Shown one piece after another: positions 43,578 through 52,158 of a stretch of 64,000 nt of DNA. The notes under the pieces are model-generated. The model did no database searches, was not told the origin of the DNA, and saw nothing but the letters and a program-made list of their open reading frames with translations. Position 1 is the stretch's first letter. Every line of letters begins with the position of its first letter. The translations under genes were made by a program, and so were the position numbers. The stretch lies in contig CBDFNN010000004.1 of the NCBI GenBank assembly GCA_965250215.1, positions 4,278,001-4,342,000 of the forward strand, read 5' to 3'. Source of the DNA: CBDFNN01 sp965250215. Its GTDB lineage: Bacteria; Bacteroidota; Rhodothermia; Rhodothermales; DATKEJ01.

Positions 43578-43680
43578 AAAAAAAAAGCCCAGTTAAAAAC
43601 TGGGCTTTGGGACAGCACAACTGTTCTCGACATTTGCACTGCATGAGGTTGGACCGAATATATTGATCTCACAAGGGGTT
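43578..43680 (-). ncRNA. second candidate short RNA with terminator
   Basis: The minus strand ends in a perfect terminator: AAAGCCCAGTT pairs with AACTGGGCTTT around 3 bases, followed by nine Ts (43578-43586 on the plus strand as As). About 100 nt upstream of it has no reading frame. A degraded inverted copy of the same segment lies at 43277-43345 on the plus strand (shared CCTCATGCAG, GAGA-ACAGT, GCCCAG and TTAACTGG). It may be a small RNA or a repeated leader/terminator module. Confidence 0.45.
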
Positions 43681-43733
43681 TAGGTGAAGATCCTCTCTGA
43701 TCTCCTATCCTTGCCAGAAACTTCAAACTCGGA

Positions 43734-43761
43734 TGGCTGACTGGCTACTGGCTTCTGGCTG
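43734..43761. repeat. heptamer array, arm 1 (CTGGCTN)
   Basis: Four units (tggctga, ctggcta, ctggctt, ctggctg). Confidence 0.88.
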
Positions 43762-43816
43762 GGGAGAGCTCAGAGCACTTTCTCAATCAATTACGCTTCT
43801 TAGCTAGAAGCGAGTC

Positions 43817-43887
43817 AGCCAGTGACCAATAGCCAGTCAGCCAGTGCCCAGAAGCCAGTAGCCAGTAGCCAGCAGCCAGCAAGCCAG
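43817..43887. repeat. heptamer array, arm 2 (AGCCAGN, inverted)
   Basis: About ten units (agccagt, cagccag, tagccag twice and others, the last 8 bp long). Orientation is opposite to 43734-43761 with a 55-bp spacer; the array lies about 55 bp upstream of the DJ-1/PfpI gene. Confidence 0.9.
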
Positions 43888-43942
43888 TCCCTTTGTTTGT
43901 AGTTTAGGGCTGTTCCTTACACTAGCAGCCAGATACTCAGCT

Positions 43943-44512
43943 ATGAAGACCGCATTCGTCGTCTTTGACGACATGACCACCCTCGATTTTCTCGGAGCCT
44001 TTGATCCTCTGACCCGGCTCAAGACCATGGGATTCAAGGACGATTTTGAATGGGACATCTGCGGAATTTCAGAGGAGGTGACGGATGATCGTGGCCTGGT
44101 TATCAAACCAAATGCCGTTTGTCTTCCCTTAGTTGACTACGATATGATCGTAATTCCGGGTGGTCGGGCAACGAAGGAATTGCAGCACAACGAAGAATTC
44201 CTTCAATGGATTAGAACTTCGTCGCTCGTCAAATTGAAAGTCTCCGTTTGCACGGGTTCTTTAATCCTTGGAGCCGCGGGATTTTTGAAAAACAAAAGGG
44301 CAACTACTCACCCTTCTGCCTTCAGAGAACTGGAGCCATATTGTTTGAGAGTCATCAAACAGCGAATCGTCGATGAAGGAGACATCGTCACGGCTCGAGG
44401 AGTCAGCTCATCCCTTGACCTGGGACTCCACCTGGTTGAGAGACTGGCCGGCACCAATGTTCGCGGCGCCATCTCACGACAGATGGACTATCCCTATCGG
44501 ATAAAGAGTTAG
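43943..44512 (+). CDS. DJ-1/PfpI family protein
   Basis: A 189-residue cytosolic protein of the class I glutamine amidotransferase-like fold. The nucleophile elbow holds Cys103 in SVCTGSLILGAAGFL, and the preceding loop IVIPGGRAT is typical. The N-terminal FDDMTTLDFLGAFDPL resembles isonitrile hydratase-type and AraC-coupled members rather than DJ-1 itself. Possible roles are hydratase, glyoxalase-like or protective; the sequence does not decide. The C-terminal helix SLDLGLHLVERLAG is the normal end. A heptamer array starts within its stop codon. Confidence 0.88.
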   Translation: MKTAFVVFDDMTTLDFLGAFDPLTRLKTMGFKDDFEWDICGISEEVTDDRGLVIKPNAVCLPLVDYDMIVIPGGRATKELQHNEEFLQWIRTSSLVKLKVSVCTGSLILGAAGFLKNKRATTHPSAFRELEPYCLRVIKQRIVDEGDIVTARGVSSSLDLGLHLVERLAGTNVRGAISRQMDYPYRIKS

Positions 44513-44543
44513 TTGTTGGTTTGTGGTCCTTGGTTATTGGATT
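44509..44543. repeat. heptamer array overlapping a stop codon
   Basis: Five units (ttagttg, ttggttt, gtggtcc, ttggtta, ttggatt). The first unit contains the TAG stop of the DJ-1/PfpI gene, so the array supplied or absorbed the stop codon. Confidence 0.85.
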
Positions 44544-44859
44544 CCTCTTCTCAATACCAACATTCAAAAATCTACAAGCCGAGATGAATACCACAGTTCA
44601 TAGAGCCAAATGTGAGAAAGACCTTGGACGTCAAGACACTTTTTGATCTACTGGCCGGTACATTCTGCAACGAGATGAGAGGCTCCTAGATTTTCCCTCA
44701 GTCTGTTACTGCTAAAAATGTAGGATTGGGTTCCTGTGGTATCTATGCTAAGTAAAAAGTGATGCACACCCTGTTTTATTTAAAAAACTTGAGTTAGTCT
44801 AATCAATTCCAATATATTTTAATACTTGTTCGGGGATTGAATACTAAAATTGGCCTAAT
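44544..44859. other. AT-rich gene-free stretch
   Basis: About 315 bp without a supported gene. It is clearly richer in A and T towards the right end, just before the membrane protein gene. Nothing else recognised. Confidence 0.4.
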
Positions 44860-45429
44860 GTGAGCACGACTACAATATTTATCGAACATTTGATTTCTGG
44901 TGCTTTGACCCTTTTAGCAATCCTATTTGGTGTTGCCGCCACCGGAATCATTCAACTGACCGATGTCAGAACGATTCTAGAACTCGAAAGCTTTTCGGCA
45001 ATCCTAGGCATTGCCTTTGCATATCCTTTGGGTATATTTATTGACAATGTAGCCGATAAAATTCTAGAGTCTCCAGATAGCAAGATGAGAAATAAGTCTG
45101 GGTTGAAAAAAGGCGCTACAGCCCGTCTAATGATGATTTCAAAAGGCAGTAGCTTGGCTAATTTCATGAATTATCGAAGGACCCGTATCAGAATTGCTCG
45201 ATCTTCCGCTGTGAACTTTGCATTTCTTACCCTCTGTGTGGTGACCTTCCTAATAGCCAGACGGTCTGAAATCGGCAGTATAACCAACATGACGGTTGGC
45301 GTCGTTTTGATAGGTGGACTAGCCTTAACACTATTTGCCCTTTACAGTTGGTATGAAATATCAAGGAACTATCATGATCGAACTGCAGAGTTTATTAAGC
45401 TAGACTCTGAAATCGAGGAGGTCAATTAG
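44860..45429 (+). CDS. hypothetical membrane protein, four predicted segments
   Basis: A 189-residue inner-membrane protein of unknown function. Two hydrophobic segments lie at about 8-30 (LISGALTLLAILFGVAATGII) and 43-63, then a basic cytosolic loop (about 68-110, rich in Arg and Lys), then two more segments at about 115-132 and 142-165, and an acidic tail. I do not recognise a family. GTG 44860 is the start because no in-frame ATG occurs before the first segment. Surroundings are AT-rich compared with the neighbours, which may indicate acquisition. A strong hairpin terminator follows. Confidence 0.65.
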   Translation: MSTTTIFIEHLISGALTLLAILFGVAATGIIQLTDVRTILELESFSAILGIAFAYPLGIFIDNVADKILESPDSKMRNKSGLKKGATARLMMISKGSSLANFMNYRRTRIRIARSSAVNFAFLTLCVVTFLIARRSEIGSITNMTVGVVLIGGLALTLFALYSWYEISRNYHDRTAEFIKLDSEIEEVN

Positions 45430-45464
45430 AGTGACGCTGTTCATGAAGATTGTAACTCTTTTAC

Positions 45465-45492
45465 AGACCTCGGCGCTTGAACGCCGAGGTCT
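45465..45492. terminator. bidirectional terminator hairpin between convergent genes
   Basis: AGACCTCGGCG and CGCCGAGGTCT form a perfect 11-bp stem with a 6-base loop, midway between the convergent membrane protein and BtuG-like genes. T tracts are short on both sides. Confidence 0.8.
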
Positions 45493-45535
45493 TGGCCTGC
45501 GATAGTTTCCTACCCATATTGGATGGAAATCTGGG

Positions 45536-45563
45536 TTCTAGTCTCTAGTATCCAGCATCTAGC
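45536..45563. repeat. weak heptamer array
   Basis: About four units (ttctagt, ctctagt, atccagc, atctagc) just before the stop codon of the BtuG-like gene. Confidence 0.5.
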
Positions 45564-45566
45564 CCC

Positions 45567-46658
45567 CTATCTCGCGGCGACCAATTGAATATTCGAAGGC
45601 ACTACGCCGGTGTCACGCGAAAACTGCTCAACTCCCGAAAAACTAAATACACGCAATTTACCGGCTGTCGTGAAGTCCGTATAAGTACCCACATATAGCT
45701 CATTTTGCGCCACCTGCACTGCAGATATTTTATCAGGGACATCTATGATGCTGGTCAATCTTCTAGTCGCAATATCAAGAACCAGTATTTCTCCTTCCTC
45801 GTCTCTCACTACGAAGGCCTTCCCTCCGCCTATCGCGGCGTCTTGACCAAAACTGGCTGCACCCAATTGGGTATCGAGGTTGTTGATTCGAGTCGCAACG
45901 GAATAATCTTTGGGGCTGACAAAAAGTATTTGTCCATCTGTTCGACCAATAACATTGAAATCAGCATCGTAGAGAGTGTTGCCCGAGCAGATCACTACGA
46001 ACTCATCGGCTCCTAGTAAATCGAGTAGAGTTCGAGGTCCGTCACACTCCAGGTCTACAGTGGCAATGACAATGTTTTGAGATGGGTCAATTACCGTCAG
46101 AGTCGAATCCGAACCAAAGCCATAATTAGCCACAAATATTTTGCCTTCTTTGTACAATACTCCTTCCGGATTTGCACCAACTGCGAGCGTGGTCATGACT
46201 GTATTGTCTGTCATGTCGATTACGGAAACCGTTCCATCAAATAGATTGCTAACGTAAGCTTTGTTATCTGGACCAATCGCCATATAACGTGGCGCTGCTA
46301 CATCTGGAATCTGCCCGACTCGTGTATTACTCGCCAAATCAACGACGTCTATTCTTCCTCCATTGAAGGTGTTTGTATTCACCATTACATAGGCCATGGA
46401 ACCATCCAGAGTTACACTTTGGGGAAGGCCTGAAAAGCCCGCAATGATGCTATTGTCGATCGTCGAATCTTCGAGACTGTAAAGTGACAAAGTCCCGTTC
46501 TCGTCGGAAAAATTACCCTGACTTGTAATTAGAATTTGCTTCGTCACATTCACTACCTCAGTGTCATCCGACCCAAATACATCGCAGCCCGCAATGAGGC
46601 TGCTTCCAAGGATTAGAAAAAGGAAGCTCCGCAGCACTCTACTCATATTCTGTCTCAT
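45567..46658 (-). CDS. BtuG-like beta-propeller surface lipoprotein
   Basis: A 363-residue lipoprotein. The signal ends at a probable lipidated Cys (SSLIAGC, about residue 25). The mature part consists of seven-bladed-propeller repeats of the YncE/DUF5074 kind (YVSNLFDGTVSVIDMTDNTV, FVANYGFGSDSTLTVIDPSQ). In Bacteroides such a propeller, BtuG, sits on the cell surface, binds vitamin B12 very tightly and hands it to BtuB. Here the gene directly follows, and overlaps by 4 bp, a BtuB-like receptor gene under a cobalamin riboswitch, so the same role is likely. Sequence identity to BtuG itself cannot be judged here. Confidence 0.85.
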   Translation of the reverse strand: MRQNMSRVLRSFLFLILGSSLIAGCDVFGSDDTEVVNVTKQILITSQGNFSDENGTLSLYSLEDSTIDNSIIAGFSGLPQSVTLDGSMAYVMVNTNTFNGGRIDVVDLASNTRVGQIPDVAAPRYMAIGPDNKAYVSNLFDGTVSVIDMTDNTVMTTLAVGANPEGVLYKEGKIFVANYGFGSDSTLTVIDPSQNIVIATVDLECDGPRTLLDLLGADEFVVICSGNTLYDADFNVIGRTDGQILFVSPKDYSVATRINNLDTQLGAASFGQDAAIGGGKAFVVRDEEGEILVLDIATRRLTSIIDVPDKISAVQVAQNELYVGTYTDFTTAGKLRVFSFSGVEQFSRDTGVVPSNIQLVAAR

Positions 46659-48754
46659 CCGTCTGTCGTTTTTTTGGTTTTGTTTTTAAGAATCAATTCG
46701 AAGCGAATTACTCTCGGTGGCATCCCGTAGGAGGATATGATTTGATAGTCTTGATCAGTAAAGTTCTCGACCGAAATAAAACTTTGAGCCTCGAACTTCG
46801 GAAAAGTAAATCCATAACCGACACGACCTCCAAATAAAACATAAGGGTCAAGTGTCTGGGACTCATCGCTCGTGACAAATCGCTTGCTTACACCTGTCAG
46901 ATTTACCGAGGCCATAAAGTCTCCTTTTACAAATCGAAGGTTCGATTTCAATTGATATTTTGGTGTATAACGAAGCTGTTTTCCAAATGCGGCACTTTCT
47001 GGATCGCTTTTATCTTTAGCTGAGGTGAGGTTGGCAAAAAGATCAAAACCTCGAAGAAGACCTCCCTTTCGGCTCGCTTGGACGGACCACTCTCCTCCTC
47101 TCGTATCCACTTTGCCGATATTCTGGGGCGACCAAAGATTTCCCAAATCGATCCAAGTGATTTGATCATCGACACGCTGCTGGAAATAGGTGAGTTCCGA
47201 CAATACCATCCAAGACCCCAGGGATTTGAGCGCAGTCAGACCGAGATCACCCGACATGCCAGATTCCGCCCTCAGATCTAGATTTCCACCCGGCTGCCAA
47301 AATAGGTCGTTCAAGCTAGGTCTTCGATGAACCCTTGAGAGATTTACTTTCAGAGAAAAGTCATGGAGAGACTTTGACCGATACCCAATAGATGGCAGGA
47401 CCTGTAGATCACTTTTGTTCGATCTACTATTTCGATCTATCCGCAGGGAGGAATTGAATGTCCCGATGTCATTGGCATGAGACAATCCAAGACTCGAGCC
47501 AAGGTCTCGCTGAATGGTCTGACGTGCCAAAGCAGGATGGGTAGCGCGAGCTTCGCTAAAAGAAAAACTGAGGTCCATATCCAGATATTCGCTTAGCGTC
47601 GAATGCCAAGCCAGCTCCGATTGCCACAATTTAGTTCGACCAGAATCGTCAATTACTTCTTCCTCACCATTCACAAATGGGAAAGGACGTGCATAGCGAA
47701 GGAGCTGATTCTGATAGAGAAGATGTCCTCGAAAAAGTCCTGAGCCCAAGCGATATTTGTCAGACAACCAAAGACGGTTTGATTGATCCCATTGCCTAGC
47801 ACCTCGTTCCTCTCCCGTGGCAAAACCAAGTCCTCTCTCGCTGTCACTTCCCCACCAGTTCAGATCGATTTCGTGTCCAGCGAGCTTGGTACCAATTCCC
47901 AGCATTCCTGATCTCGATTCATAATCCCAACCAAACTGATCCACTCTCACAGCTTGGAGTAAATTCCGATCTAGGATCGGATAACTGTCTTCGCTTTCCT
48001 CTCGCTCGGCACTGAGTTTGAGCCAAGTATTGACGCCCAACCACTGGGATATAGTAAATCCTGAGTGAGATTCGCCGTACTGTCCCATACCGGTTTTGAA
48101 GAGGAAGTTTGAATTTCCTTTGGTCGGCTTTGTCGTCATGTTGACCATCCCGGACATTCCGTTGCTACCAATAAAGGAGCTAGCCCCTCCATAGGCCAGC
48201 TCGACGCTTTCCAGCGCAATACTTGGGAGCAAAGAAAGATCGAAGGATCCAAGCTGAGGACTCGAAAGAGGAATGCCATCTAGAGCCAAAAGCGACTGCG
48301 ATGACGAAAGACCTCGCAGACTGATAGAGGCCAGTCCTCGCCCGTATGATTTAATAAATGCACCAGAGTGACGTTGTAACACATCGGCCAAATCTCGAGA
48401 GTTCGACTGCTGAAAATCCGCTGAGCTAACAATTTGAACGCGATGAGAGTTGAAAGCGTGTTGGAATATTTCACTCCTCCCTGTCACCGTGACCTCGGCC
48501 ATCTTAACCTTGACGGTGTCTGTTTTTAAAGTCCTTATTTTCGATTCCTGAGAATCTGCCCTAGATGCGACTAGCTCTTCGGCCTCGACAATTGTCCGAT
48601 GTCTCTTTTCCTCATCAACTCCAGACAAGGTGCATTCGATACTCCAAAGTGCTCCAATGGAAATTGGCGCAATATGACCAGAAGAAACAGTAGAGTGCAA
48701 AGGAGTTGTGCTGACAATCAGCACATAGAATAATATGGAGGAAAGTAGAGTCAT
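46655..48754 (-). CDS. btuB: TonB-dependent receptor, probable cobalamin receptor (BtuB-like)
   Basis: A 699-residue outer-membrane receptor. ATG 48754 begins a signal peptide (MTLLSSILFYVLIVSTT); the frame continues upstream only because it reads through the riboswitch. After an unusual spacer of about 85 residues comes the plug (VTVTGRSEIFQHAFNSH; LADVLQRHSGAFIKSYG; ISLRGLSSSQSLLALDGIPL) and then a barrel of about 22 strands ending RVIRFELILKNK. The plug core resembles the BtuB/colicin receptor class. A cobalamin riboswitch immediately upstream gives the substrate. The downstream overlapping gene encodes the partner propeller lipoprotein. Confidence 0.9.
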   Translation of the reverse strand: MTLLSSILFYVLIVSTTPLHSTVSSGHIAPISIGALWSIECTLSGVDEEKRHRTIVEAEELVASRADSQESKIRTLKTDTVKVKMAEVTVTGRSEIFQHAFNSHRVQIVSSADFQQSNSRDLADVLQRHSGAFIKSYGRGLASISLRGLSSSQSLLALDGIPLSSPQLGSFDLSLLPSIALESVELAYGGASSFIGSNGMSGMVNMTTKPTKGNSNFLFKTGMGQYGESHSGFTISQWLGVNTWLKLSAEREESEDSYPILDRNLLQAVRVDQFGWDYESRSGMLGIGTKLAGHEIDLNWWGSDSERGLGFATGEERGARQWDQSNRLWLSDKYRLGSGLFRGHLLYQNQLLRYARPFPFVNGEEEVIDDSGRTKLWQSELAWHSTLSEYLDMDLSFSFSEARATHPALARQTIQRDLGSSLGLSHANDIGTFNSSLRIDRNSRSNKSDLQVLPSIGYRSKSLHDFSLKVNLSRVHRRPSLNDLFWQPGGNLDLRAESGMSGDLGLTALKSLGSWMVLSELTYFQQRVDDQITWIDLGNLWSPQNIGKVDTRGGEWSVQASRKGGLLRGFDLFANLTSAKDKSDPESAAFGKQLRYTPKYQLKSNLRFVKGDFMASVNLTGVSKRFVTSDESQTLDPYVLFGGRVGYGFTFPKFEAQSFISVENFTDQDYQIISSYGMPPRVIRFELILKNKTKKTTDG

Positions 48755-48847
48755 CGAATGTCCTGCCTCAATAGCGACATCCGGCAAAGCAGCTGAGCTG
48801 CAATGATCCGATGCCTCTCTTCCCGGAGGCGGGATTATCTCGAGTTG

Positions 48848-49013
48848 ATTCTGACAGGTCTCCTGGCTTTGCTGGCTCTTGATCGAGTAAAGAACTAGTC
48901 CTTCCCATCCTTCTGGACAGTGGACCATTCCTGGTTCATCTCGATCACCATTGCATTACAGTTGCGGGTACAGCTTCGGATTTTACCGAATTCCCTCACG
49001 CCCTTGCGGGATC
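48848..49013 (-). promoter_or_regulatory. cobalamin (adenosylcobalamin-type) riboswitch
   Basis: On the minus strand the conserved elements occur in order: GGGAATTCGGT, AAATCCGAAGCTGTACCCGC followed by AACTGTAA, a CCACTG box within GGTCCACTGTCC, GGGAAGG, and the 3' signature GCCAGGAGACCTG. It sits about 95 bp before the BtuB-like start codon. Binding of B12 should reduce expression of the receptor and lipoprotein. Confidence 0.95.
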
Positions 49014-49077
49014 AGAATAGATTATTAAAGAACGAGCTTGAATATAGGGATTGGGGCATCGAGACCAAAACCGAGAA

Positions 49078-49112
49078 CAGTCGTCAGCCCTCAGATATCA
49101 GTTGTCAGAAGA
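49078..49112. repeat. heptamer array, arm 1 (CAGNNNN)
   Basis: Five units (cagtcgt, cagccct, cagatat, cagttgt, cagaaga) between the riboswitch and the sigma factor gene. Confidence 0.85.
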
Positions 49113-49132
49113 GCCCGTTTCTCATATTAAGA

Positions 49133-49174
49133 CTGACAATTGAGCTCTGGCGACTGACTACTGACGACTGATAT
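49133..49174. repeat. heptamer array, arm 2 (CTGNNNN, inverted)
   Basis: Six units (ctgacaa, ttgagct, ctggcga, ctgacta, ctgacga, ctgatat), inverted relative to 49078-49112 with a 20-bp spacer. It ends 23 bp before the sigma factor start codon. Confidence 0.85.
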
Positions 49175-49197
49175 CCTTACCTTCCTCCATCTCACCC

Positions 49198-49800
49198 ATG
49201 GAAATGCAACTCCCAGGAAATCCTCAAGACGTAACAAATCTGCTGGACAAAGTCCGCTGTGGAGACACGCGTGCTTTTGGTCAATTGATTGGTCAGATTT
49301 ATGATGAGCTTCGAGTCATGGCTCGAGGTCAGCGCAGAAGACTAGGTGCGTCAAATACCGTGAACACGACCGCAGTAGTACACGAGGCCTATGCAAAAAT
49401 GGCTAAATCCGCCAGGAGGAACGAGGGACTCGATTTCCAAAACCGAGGTCACTTTTTCAGAGTGGCATCAAGAGTCATGAGGGATGTCATCGTTGACTAT
49501 GCCAAGGCCCAATCTGCGGAAAAAAGAGGAGGTCGGACAAAAGATTTACACATAGACGACGTCACTGGATTGTCAAAAGTAGTAAATCTCGATCCACACG
49601 AAGTCCTTTCGATTAACCACTCTCTTGAAGAACTTGAGTCTCTAGACCTCAAAGCTGCACAGGTTGCCGAGCTTAAATATTTTGCAGGTCTAACGAACGA
49701 TGAAACGGCGGAAGCCTTGTCCATTTCGGTGGCTACCGTCAAGCGCCGATGGACAGTCGCGAGAGCATGGATGTACAAGCGTCTCAAGGAATCCGAGTGA
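49198..49800 (+). CDS. ECF-type RNA polymerase sigma factor
   Basis: A 200-residue sigma factor of the Sigma70_ECF group. Region 2 covers about residues 20-110 (FGQLIGQIYDELRVMARGQ, VVHEAYAKMAK, HFFRVASRVMRDVIVDYA), and region 4 the C-terminus with the DNA-binding helix-turn-helix (LKYFAGLTNDETAEALSISVATVKRRWTVARAWM). It is followed 54 bp later by a Ser/Thr kinase gene. Such sigma-kinase pairs are common in Rhodothermota, Planctomycetota and Acidobacteriota, where the kinase probably replaces an anti-sigma factor. Start ATG 49198; ATG 49204 is also possible. Confidence 0.93.
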   Translation: MEMQLPGNPQDVTNLLDKVRCGDTRAFGQLIGQIYDELRVMARGQRRRLGASNTVNTTAVVHEAYAKMAKSARRNEGLDFQNRGHFFRVASRVMRDVIVDYAKAQSAEKRGGRTKDLHIDDVTGLSKVVNLDPHEVLSINHSLEELESLDLKAAQVAELKYFAGLTNDETAEALSISVATVKRRWTVARAWMYKRLKESE

Positions 49801-49854
49801 AGTCTTTGAGCTTCTTGTAGTCAATTATTCGGTTAAGCAATACGGTAGAGTGCA

Positions 49855-52158
49855 TTGCAAAAACAAGAATGGGACAAAATATCTGAATTGGTCTTGGAAG
49901 TCCTCGGACTTCCCCTGCAAAGTCGTAAACAGCGCCTTGAAGAATTGTGTACAAATCAATCTGGCAAATTCGATCAGGAGTTATTCGACTCTGCGCTTGC
50001 CTTAATTGAAGCCTCCGACGAAGCAGACGCGACAAGTGCGTTTCAGTCTCCCTTCGAAGGAGTGGCGACAGTAGCCGCAGATGAGTTGGCTATCTCTGCC
50101 CCGGCTAATCTCGAAAGAACCATTGGTCCCTGGACGATTTATGATCAGCTTGGCTCCGGTGGGATGGGGGTCGTCTATCTTGCAAAACGTACCGATAAGA
50201 GCTTCAACCAGAAGGCAGCTCTAAAATTAGTCCGGCCTGGTTTTGGTTCTGATTTCAGACAGAGATTTATTCAGGAACGCGCCCTTCTTGCCCAGCTTAA
50301 TCATCCTGGAATAGCGAGACTTCTTGACGGTGGCATCTATCAAAATGAAACTCCGTATTTGGCCGTCGAGCTGGTAGACGGCAGGCCAATAACCGAGTAT
50401 TCTGAAGAACATAATCTCGACTTAGAAAGTCGCCTCCGTCTCTTCGTACAAGCATGCGAAGCTATTTCCTTTGCTCATCGAAACCTTGTTGTGCATCGCG
50501 ATCTCAAGCCGGGGCACATCATGATTGATGATTCGACTGGCAAGCCGATCGCTAAGCTTCTCGATTTTGGCATTGCTCAACTTTTAGGTCGCGAGGATCA
50601 GGAAGACTTTACCAATTCTGGATCTGGGCCTTTTACCCCAGCCTATGCAGCTCCCGAGCAAATTAGGGGAGAGAGTATCACAACGGCCACGGACATCTAT
50701 TCCCTCGGAGTAGTTCTTTATGAGCTTTTATCTGGTGAGCGCCCATACAATCTGAAGGGAAAATCGCCTGCTCAAATAGAAGAAATCGTCTGCGAGACGA
50801 ATCCCACAAGGCCATCGAGCCAAAGTACAATCTCAACATTCTACCAGAGTCTGAGTGGCGACCTTGATCATATAGTCTTGAAGGCTCTTGCCAAGGAACC
50901 CGAGAGAAGATATCGATCCGCCGAGGCTCTATCAGCTGATATTCTTCGCTATCTGGACGGGCTTCCGATCGAAGCTCATTCAGGTCAATTTCTCTATCGA
51001 ACAAAAAAATTCCTTAGTCGCAATCTTGCTGCGGTTGCATCTGCCGCCCTCATGGCCTTGATGGTCTCGACTATGCTTTTCGTTTTCACGCAACGCCTTT
51101 CTGATGAGAAAAACAAAGCACATCTGGCCGCCGATGAGGCTATTGAAGAGGCAAAAAGAAAAAATGCTGTCGCGAATTTCCTTGGAGGCATACTAAGGGC
51201 ACCAAATAATAGATGGTATGTCGATCGGACAAATAAAGGCCCTGGTGTCACTGTTCGAGAGGTGATGGACGAGACAGCAGATATGATTGACTCCGTCTTT
51301 GTTGATTCTCCTGACATCGCCGGTGACCTTCATCATATAATGGGAGACACTTACCTATCTCTGGGTGAAGCTGATCGAGCCGCGCATCACCATTTCCGAA
51401 GTCATGATCTCAGAATTGAATATTTTGAAGCCCCGCATCCGAAAATCGTTGAGGCTCTATACTACAAATCTATAGTCGTTGGTTATCAAGGAGATTTGAC
51501 CAGACGAGCTCTGATGTTAAGCGAGGCCATTGCTATGTTCCGCGAAAGACCCGGAGGCAACAACTATCCTTTTATGATGGCCGAATTCGCGGAAATGGCC
51601 AGGATTGTTGGAAATCTCGATCTAGCTGATTCCGTACAGACTGAGCTTTATGACTACGTGGAATCGACTTTTATCGACGGACACGATGGACTTAGATATC
51701 GCGACGCGCTACTTTCAAATCAAGATTGGATCATGGCGAGGATAGACGAAGAACGAGGTGATTACAAAGAAGCTCGACGCAAATTGGACAGACATTCTGC
51801 CCTGCTAACAAAAATGAATCCCGAGGCTGCTCACCTTGCTTGGAGGAAACTTCATTGCCGGATCGCAAAACTTGACATAAGGGAGAAAAAGATGGACGAA
51901 GTTGAGTCGCTCTTGCACACCTGTCTAGATCTTGACTCCGATCTTAGGAGGAGCAATCCTTTCAAGCTTGGACTCGGTGTTGAACGTCCTCCCGTTTTTT
52001 TGAACTACGGGGCCTTGCACTACTCGGATCTAGTCAGCTATTATGAATCCGTCGGGCTAAGCCGAGAGGCGAATTCCTATCGGGAATTGGCACAGAAAGC
52101 GACGAGCGAATTCGAGAAATTTAGGTCGGCCTACGAAAAATCAGGACTCTTCAACTAA
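49855..52158 (+). CDS. transmembrane Ser/Thr protein kinase with helical repeat C-terminus
   Basis: A 767-residue membrane kinase, starting at TTG 49855. Residues about 93-365 are the kinase domain: glycine loop LGSGGMGVVYLAKR (99-112), Lys124, HRD (214-216), Lys218, DFG (237-239) and APE (266-268). The residue five after the catalytic Asp, normally Asn (HRDLKPxN), is His221 (HRDLKPGH), which removes a magnesium ligand and may alter activity. A membrane segment lies at about 391-412, and the outer part (about 430-767) has TPR-like helices (LHHIMGDTYLSLGEADRAAHHHFRS). Partner of the preceding sigma factor. Confidence 0.9.
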   Translation: MQKQEWDKISELVLEVLGLPLQSRKQRLEELCTNQSGKFDQELFDSALALIEASDEADATSAFQSPFEGVATVAADELAISAPANLERTIGPWTIYDQLGSGGMGVVYLAKRTDKSFNQKAALKLVRPGFGSDFRQRFIQERALLAQLNHPGIARLLDGGIYQNETPYLAVELVDGRPITEYSEEHNLDLESRLRLFVQACEAISFAHRNLVVHRDLKPGHIMIDDSTGKPIAKLLDFGIAQLLGREDQEDFTNSGSGPFTPAYAAPEQIRGESITTATDIYSLGVVLYELLSGERPYNLKGKSPAQIEEIVCETNPTRPSSQSTISTFYQSLSGDLDHIVLKALAKEPERRYRSAEALSADILRYLDGLPIEAHSGQFLYRTKKFLSRNLAAVASAALMALMVSTMLFVFTQRLSDEKNKAHLAADEAIEEAKRKNAVANFLGGILRAPNNRWYVDRTNKGPGVTVREVMDETADMIDSVFVDSPDIAGDLHHIMGDTYLSLGEADRAAHHHFRSHDLRIEYFEAPHPKIVEALYYKSIVVGYQGDLTRRALMLSEAIAMFRERPGGNNYPFMMAEFAEMARIVGNLDLADSVQTELYDYVESTFIDGHDGLRYRDALLSNQDWIMARIDEERGDYKEARRKLDRHSALLTKMNPEAAHLAWRKLHCRIAKLDIREKKMDEVESLLHTCLDLDSDLRRSNPFKLGLGVERPPVFLNYGALHYSDLVSYYESVGLSREANSYRELAQKATSEFEKFRSAYEKSGLFN

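Noticed and set aside
48755..48928. N-terminal extension of the BtuB-like receptor
   Set aside because: This part of the frame lies in the cobalamin riboswitch; the signal peptide starts at 48754.
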